Origin: Scortum barcoo
Taxonomy: Eukaryota; Chordata; Actinopteri; Centrarchiformes; Terapontidae
Assembly (NCBI GenBank): GCA_023238725.1
Contig: CM041547.1
Location: 16,755,644 to 16,819,643 of the forward strand
Length of the DNA stretch: 64,000 nucleotides
Reading direction: 5' to 3'
This document shows, piece by piece, positions 47,601-56,600 of the stretch; positions within the stretch are counted from its first letter, which is position 1, and each line of letters starts with the position of its first letter. Under the pieces are notes generated by a model. That model ran no database searches and was not told the DNA's origin. It was given only the letters and a program-made list of their open reading frames with translations. The position numbers and the translations under genes are program-made.

Positions 47601-50600
47601 GAAAAACAAATGGGTTGGCCAGAGCTGTTCCATAAAATATCTCTCTTCTCTACCAATCTGTCTGCTCGTGTTTTCTCAACAGCACTCAGTGTTTCAGCGA
47701 TGGAAGCCAAGTCTGCAGGGTCTGGTTAATGGACAGTAACCATTACTGTCAAACACACCATTACAATAAACAAAGCCCTCTCACCAGTGGGGAAGGAGCA
47801 GGCATTTTGGGAAGAGTGCAATGTTATTTACAGAGTGGGCTTTGATTCATCCAGTCAAAAACTGGCCGAAAGAACCTGATCAAACCGCACACACGCAGGA
47901 GGACACCAGGAAACTGTCAACTTGTTTTCAAAAAGCAAAATACTACAAGTGCATGTCTTTCATACCTCATGTTTCATTTAAGCTTTTGGAGCACAAAGCC
48001 ACTTTTCAGCTACAGCGGGATTCATGGAGAGCTGTCTGTGATTTGGAGAAAGTGGGAACTACAAGATAATGCTCAACCACTTCACTAGGAGTAACAGACC
48101 TGCACATAATGGCACTGTGCTATAGTAATATCATACTCCCTACAGGCGTGCATGCAAACATGTTAAAAAGGGCTCAGAGATGAGTGAGGCTTCAAATCAA
48201 TGTCTACATATGCAAATAATTTGGTTACTGTATATTTATATACTATACTATTTATATTGTTGTTCATCATTATTGCTAGTAGGGTGCTGTGTTTAGCCTC
48301 AGATTTAATGCAATTTAAAGAACGACATAATGATAATTTAACATAACGATTTACTTCCAGCTACTTAGTGACATACTTCCAATATGTCGATGCCTCCCAA
48401 GAGAGAGTTTAAAGAAAAACGACAAAGGTCAAAAGAGGCAGAGATATCCTGACTTTTAATCCCTATGGGTAAAGCTCCCAAAACACTGGATCCTGCATTT
48501 CCCATAATGCAACTGTAGTAGTAACTGTAATAGTTTCTTTTATTTGCCTTTCCTAGCCTGTCCACTTCTTTCAAACCCCACACCTGGAGATAGTGAAAAA
48601 ACAGCTCACTCAAATTTTCAGTCTCAAGCACCGATGACATCACTGTGACATCAGTGGGATCATTAAAAAAAGAAAAAAAAAAGAAACTTTAGAAAGCTCC
48701 AGAACCACAGAGAACATTATAGTATTGTAATAGGTTGATTGGTGTTCCTCAAAACAGATAAATTAAACTTAATGTGTATAATCTCTATTGGCCTTTATTG
48801 GATACTGCATATATACAGTATTATCATTGTCATTACTGTATATTCGTTCATGTCAAAATATCTCCAGATTGCCCCCATTTATGGGTGATGGTGTGGGTAT
48901 ATAAATAGCAGTCACTCATAGGATGTTATTGTGTGTACAAAGATTTTATAATGTTAGTCATATGTGAGTCAGCGCACATGATCCCACATGTCAAGCAGTG
49001 ATAAGGGACCTCATGCTGTGTGTAAATGTAGCTGTAGAGTGGATGTCACGCTAAGAGCTGCACATTATTCACCAGGATGGTATATGTTTATTTTGAGACT
49101 GTGATGGCGATGCTGATAATGTCGTATCATATGGATGAGGATGTTTCAGTGTTTGCATTTGCACGTCTCATGCTCTTATGATCTCTGCGGACCCTGAAAC
49201 ACAGTGATTGACTGATTCAATTACTGACTGTGTCCATCTCCACTTGTAGAGTAACACCTGGTTATTTTTACCACTATATTCTGGACCACAAAACTGGGCA
49301 GCCCAAGGCAAAATAAAAAACAAAAAAAACAAGACTGTTGGCGCTCCACAAGCAGCAATAGAAGAAGATTTCAACACCAAACAAATCACTGTCATCAACA
49401 CATCAAAAAGCCACAAAAAGGCAAAAATAACTCGACAATCAAAGGGATGAAAGTGTGGAACAGTGAGTGTGGGATGTTCAATATACTGTTGTCTTATTTC
49501 ATTTAACATAAATCCTACATAACAAAAGATGAATTAACATATTGTAAAGGTTTTAACATATATGCCAGTAGGGGTCTAATGTCATCACCATTTCATCAGA
49601 CGTCTGTTCCAGCAGGCGGTGCTTTGACACTTTGCTGAAATGTCCCTGTAAATATCAGTGAGCCAAAGCCAATCAATGTCTGCTCTGCATCATAATCTAC
49701 TTATGTCTGTAACTCAACGTTCTGCATTTCACTCAGAGTGGCCGAAGTTAAAAGGAGGAAATGTTAGTCCAACAAAATGTCACCGCTGCATTAAAGAGCT
49801 GCCTGGCTTTCTCTGCTGAGAGTTTTCTTTTTTTTAATGGCTAAACAGATGGATTTACATCAAATTAGGAGCTGAGGAAAATTTTTCCAGAGTTAGAGAG
49901 AAAAAAAAAAGCAAGAAAGAAAATCTGTCGAAGCTGAGACACTTTTTATCTGCAGTCTGTTGGAGCCACACAACACTTTGAAAAGATGAAACCACAACAC
50001 ACACTTGTTCTCTTATCCCACGCTTTCATCCTCCAGTGTGTGCAGGAGCACATTTGTGTGTGAAAGTGCCTTATATTCACCCTCTTTTGCTCTCTCCAGT
50101 GGTTGTGGAGCTTGTCATCCAGCCGTCGAGCGGCAGAGGCCCACTGAGCTGCCAGCCTGCGGATGCGTCTCTTCATAAAGCTCAGCGACTCCTTCCCGGT
50201 GCCCACCTGCTCCAGCAGAGTCCCAATGTCAGACTGGAAAACAGCCTGAGAAACAAGACCAATAAAAATCACTGAAAAGGATCAAAAGTGTAGAGAAATT
50301 CTGATGTGGCCTTTTCATAAGCCGGTGATACATTTCTTTATGTAAAGTAAACCTTGTGCAAGTTCCACACCAGGGAATACAAAAGAACTGGAAGTGCTTG
50401 CTTTAAGTAGATGAGGAGGGATACTAAACTACTACAAAACAGTTATTATAAGGCTGTTTTCTATTTCCATTGGAGGTGGTTAAGACTGTACAGAGCACAG
50501 ACAGTCTGTCATATCCACTTATCTGTTCGTGCCCTGGGGCTAGGCCGCTCAGACAGGTTGCCTGAGGGATTCCTGGATCCTCCTCATAAATAGTCTGCTC

Positions 50601-53600
50601 TCATTTTACATCTCCTCCTCTGCCCACTATAATCACTGCATTCCAGCACAATGCCAGCATGCGAGTATTAATCAATGCTGTAACAGCATGGGGGAGCACA
50701 GAGGACTTATAAAAACACAGAAGTGAAACTGACGCACACAAACTGCCTGTCTCTCTCAAACATGCAGACGCTGTAAAAGAAACTGAGATTCAAAGGCTAA
50801 ATCAATATGCAGGGCTGAACTGTACTCTCAAAATGCAGGTGAATTAGTGCTCTCAAGAGCAACTTGTGTGCGGCACAGCAAAACGCGAAGTACCCTGGGG
50901 AAGCCTCAGGATTAGTCTCGGTGAATACAGGCTGGCAATTAAGAAGGTAGAGCCGCAGAATGAATTCACATCAGGACTCGCTGTGCCGACTGTACATTAC
51001 TCTGGGGAGAGAGAGGGGGAGGAGGGGACCGAGGCGAACGCCTGGATAGACCTTGATGCGTTGTGCTTACAATCACTCCTCGTGTGTGGGTGCTGAAATG
51101 ATGCAGGAAAGCAAGCGGCAATGAAAACTGGGAATGACAGCCTTCTGAGAGACAGTATACAGGTGGGTATTCACAGGCTTGCATGAGCTATTGATAAAAA
51201 ATATGCAGCAAAAAACTGTTCTCTGCTCCTATTTTTTTTGTACCACCTTTTAGCTAACTGTGCTGCTGTGCAATAAAAACGAATGCTGTCGCGTTACCTG
51301 TTTCTTGGGCGGAGGCTTCAAGGTGGGTGTGGCTGTCTGGTTCCTCCAGGGCAGTGGGGGGCAAAACCACTCCACCTCGCTCAGGTAGATGAGAAAGGAA
51401 CAGTCAGAGCCATCCACACCGTAAAAGGCATAGCAAGGGTCTGAAGTCCAGCGAGCGCGCATCCACTGGAAGAAAAAGACCCAAACAGCTGTCTCTCTAT
51501 AATGTGAAGTAGACTCTCAGGCCACTGCTCATTATATCAACAATCTCTTATATCTGTAAAAAAGGTGTCATTATAGGAACAGCTTTCTTAACAAGATGTT
51601 ATTTGGGTTAAGCTGACTATATGAACCTGTCATCGCGCACTCCTCATTATTGTTAATAAAAAGTTTTCACAGCTCACAGGTGGAGTCAGCACAACAGCAC
51701 GACAAGGATAATGTGATAAAGATAGTAGAGAGAAGACAGATTTTGTTTAAGAGAGGACATCTACGTGGAGGAAGTAGATAGGATAATTAAATACTGGTTT
51801 TGTTGTTTCCTGACGGTGGCAACAGAAAGGGTGAGGACTACCCTGAACTCCCTGAACAGACCACATGTCCCATTTTCTGTTAAACTAAAGGAACATCCAT
51901 CTTACTCCACCCTGTCTTTGTTTTTGTTTTTTTTTGCTGACAGAAACGAGTTTCTGTTTGAAAGAGCCCGCAATGGTGAGGTTATATGAAAGCAGGTGGT
52001 CCGTACAGCCCACACAAACTACAAGTGACTCTCATTTGTACATATTACATGTGCGTGGTGCATTCATATGGTGTGGGACTGACTAGCATATTCATGGTGG
52101 CCCGCTTCATCTATAAACATCACTGCGATACTACAACTAAACAACTTTGCACCTTGCACATATGTATTCTGCACATATGCTACATCAGTATACATGTGTG
52201 ACTGTTAAGGCACAACTCTTGGCTACAGCTACAGCTCTGTATTGAACAGATGGTGTATATTTTTCACACATTTTGTCTTCATATCTTGAGCATTTCTTTA
52301 CCAATTTCCACACTTGTGAATAGAAAGAAGCAGACTTTAGACATTCTGCATTGTTCGTGCTTGCGTTACGCACGCTTTTTTTCTGCTGAGGGCATACAGA
52401 TGATGTACTATGCATGCAGTGGGTTTGTTTGTTCTTTTCAATAATCTGTTGTTCCATAAGGAGCCTTTATGCCTCTTTTTATCTTATTATAAAAAATGTA
52501 TGTTACACCAAGGTGAACCACCAAGAGAGGACAACAGGGTATTTGCTCTCTGTGTGAAATTGTTAGGATTCAAGAGAGATATGAAGACTTACATCCATCT
52601 TGCTGGCACAGTCCGGATAATGGGGATCTTTAGGAGTCTCACATTGTCCTAATGCTCCATCCCTAACTGGAGGGAAGAAAAATGCAGGGTGTTTATCAAA
52701 GCCTGTACATACACACCCAAACAAAAAGACCACACTCATCATCAGACAGCAGCACAAATCAGCAGAAAAGCTGAATCGTTTGGTTTTTTTTATCAGACAA
52801 TACATACACAAAAGTCAAACACAAAGAGCGAGGTGAAAAAAACATTCTGGCAAAGTACATCCAAATGAACTCCTGTGTTTTAATATTGAATCTAAGGATC
52901 TGTTTTGCGTTTCTGTCAGAAATACTGCTGACCTTCATTCCATTATCTCGAAATTCTGTCAATATATCCGAATTATGTAAGGTTTAATTTTGCAATACAG
53001 CGCCTAGTTCCGTACAATTGATCTGTATAAATACATAGAATTATCACTGGCCTCCCAGTTGGCCATAAGACTTAACAGGGCTGATATTAATCAAACAGGT
53101 CTTTACAGGATTTCTCAGGGGCATTAAGTCCATTTGTCTTTTGCATTGTCGCATATATCCTCCTGCCTTTGGGATGAACACAAATAAATTAGAGAGTGGA
53201 GCCAGCTAACAAGCTCCTGTAAAGACTTTGCCTCCTATGCTGAACGGCCACGTCTCTGTTCCAGCCCACTCACTGGATTTACTATAGATAGACTGCATTA
53301 GTGTGATTCATAAAAATCATAATCTTCCCCACACTTTTCCCTCCCTTCCCATCTTTTCCCGCTGCTCAGCTGACTCTCTCTCTCTGTTTTTCCATTTCCT
53401 CTCTGCCTCTGCCCTCCTTTCTTCTCCTGGAAGCCCGGCACTGGCACACCTAATTAAAGGAGCACTTGCAGCTCCTCCGCCAGCATCCTGCCAAGCGTCG
53501 AAGAGCACAATCACAGACAAATAATTGCAAGCCACTCTGTCTGATTAGCATGATAACGACGGACCTCTAGCGATGAAAAGTGCCGCTGTCAAAACTTAGC

Positions 53601-56600
53601 CAGGTTCATATCAGCCTTATTTAAAGGATGTCAGACATCATGACAACAGACAAATTATCTGAGGCTTTATAATGAGACAGGGAGTTGAATAGTTTTAAGT
53701 CATAAAGGGCAGTGTAGTGGATACAGCGCAGGAATTGAAATGTGAATTAAATTGTGCTGTCTGATTTCTGTTCTGTGCCCAATAAAGAAATTGAGAATGA
53801 AGGCTAATAAAGTAAGCTGACAGACCCGGATCCTATTAACTGGGCAGCAATTCATCATCATGATTTAAACATCCACCCTGCAGTCGTGTGGTCATGATAT
53901 GGCAGCAACAATGGAGCACTATACTGAGCTGCACAGGGGCTCCTCCACCCTGACACAAACTGTGGCATGCCATTTGATCGGGTAATGTGCCGTGAATAAT
54001 GTCTGTCATGTTCTGTATGATCAACCAACAAGTGCACGTTACACATAAATTGTGCATTCAAGCGTTAGACTGGATCCAGGCTTGACAGCCGGGCTTGTGT
54101 GGGCAGAGGGGAAAAGTGTCTTCAGATTGGATAGATTTGAAATGGTCAGGAAGGGTGGGGGGGGGGTGGGGGTTTAGGATTCATCTGAAGGGCCACAGAT
54201 ATATTTGACATTCTGCAAGTGTGTGAGTGGGCAGCATGCAGCCCGTGTGTGTGTTTTAAAAATCGTACCTCTGCTGCTGGCCATGCTGCGCTGTAGGATC
54301 TGCTCCACCCTCACCGCCATGTCAGACATGTTCTGGGCTATGGCCTGTATGCGCTCCACTAGGCCTATAGGCTGTATCCTGATAATACACACACGCGCAC
54401 ACAAACAAAAAGAGGAAGAGACTATCAAAAAATATGCCAGAAACAATCAACTTTTAATGACCCGAATTCAAACTGCAATAAGGCCCCTTCAAAACAGAGG
54501 AGGACACTACATTTCTTTTATGGCTTCCTTCCATCCAGCAGTATTTGTTGTTTTTCCACCCTTCATAGTGCGCGTGAAGTAGTGGAAGAAATGCTAATTG
54601 TCTAGAACTTGAGGCGTGAAATCGAAAAAGCTTTTAAAAACACTGACAGATAATTTATTTGTTGAGATAAAGAAAACTAACTCAGCATATTAAAGCGAGT
54701 CCCCAGTGGGAGAATAAAAAACAGAAGACAATTAGATTGTGAGCAAATGTGTTTTACTGCACTTGACCTCTGAGGCCTAAAAGCAGTTGGCAAAGCAATC
54801 AGGAACCAATATTTACAATGGAGAGGGAGAATGGGATGAAACATGGGGGGAATAAAGAGAAGTTGAGGGTTTGCAATATGCTTTAAATTGCAACTGTTTT
54901 AGCATTTGCTGCAACACCATATGCAAATGATTTATGCAATGAATTATAAAATATTCTTGAGAAAGATCTCTGTAAAAGACACACACACACACACTATGTG
55001 TCCTGTCCTATAGGACAGAAAACCAGAAAATAAACCTAGAAACTGTGAATTTTTGCTTGAAATATTGAAATAATTACTAACCTCACACTACCCAAACATA
55101 GCAATTATCATTTTATGTCAAAAATAGAAAAAAATGTCCATTGTAATTTCCCAGAGCTGTTGTCTGACCAACAGTCCAAAATAAAAAAACAAAAGTATTG
55201 TATCAGCAAATGTCAGTTTTGTTCATCATTGTTAATGATTTGTCATAAATTGTTGGGAATTCATCAGGACAGCAAACTTACTACGTGGAGACTTTTAACT
55301 TAGTGATATCATTTTATATGAACTTTAATTTGATATATATGTATTTTTTTATTCTCCTGCAGAGTTTGGGCACTTTCCATTTCCAATTACTACTTACGAA
55401 TTACTTACTAGTAATACTTTATAATTAGTGTCTAGAGTAAAAGTTCAGTGATCAACTGATTTTATTGCAAGAGGAAAACTCAAATACTTTGCTGTTACTG
55501 GTAGATGCCATTAAAATGGTGGAAGGCAGTCCGTTGCAGTTTGATCTGTGTCTCTACACAACTTGACGCATATTCAGATCTGCTGGAAATCATCTGACAT
55601 GCAGCAGCTGAAGAGAAAAGCACATCTTCACCTCAAACTCTTGCACATCAACACATGACTTTAATGATGTGTGCTGCCTTCGTTGCAATCCACCGGCACA
55701 CACTGACGGAATGACTGGATCATTGCCCTGTTTTACATGAAAACAATCACTTAAATGAATCATTTTAATGAGCCTCTCTTGTTATGTCGTAGGATTTCTG
55801 GAATTTACATTGCTCATTAAACAGCTCTGAATATGTAAACTCACACAAATGAATGGAACAGTGGTTCTGAGGCGGATGCACATCAAGCAGTAAAACCCTG
55901 AATTCACTGAGGCAGCATGTATTTCTGTGTGTGTGCCAGGGGAAAGCAATCTGACTGTGCTTATATGCATAACTTAACATAATCCTAAACCCCAATTTCA
56001 TTTTTCCACATATTGCCCAGGAGGCAAGTGGTAGTCAAACCTTCACTTATATCCTTTAGACTAGGAGGTCAGCACAAATTAATTGTCAATTACACGTACA
56101 CACTGACATACAGTACAGTAAAGTACACACATACAGAGCAATGATGCAGTGGCAGAAAGCTTTTACTTGTGCAGACAGACATTTGTGGCCTCACACAGAA
56201 ACATCCAATATTTACACTGCAGGGACACTGATCCAGGAGAGGATAGAGCACAGCCTAATTGCTTTTTAACAGTAAACGAGGTGGGCAAGGTTTTTCCTGC
56301 TTAAAGACCTCACACTTATCTTCAGGGTTCAACCCTGACCCTGAGCCATACAGCCATACAGAGATTTCTTAATCACCTGAATGAGGCCAAGAAAGTATCA
56401 GCATGAGACACCTTTTTACCATCAAGTTGGTTTTAAAACTATTTGGCATTTGTCACTGTAACATTTCCAGTTTAGTCCCTGAGAGGCCAATTAAATGATT
56501 GTTAGAACTATATGACTGAGCGTATATCCACAGGGCATTTTCTAGAAAAAATTAAACTCTAAGTTCAATATCAAACTGCAGATAAAAATAATTATATGCA

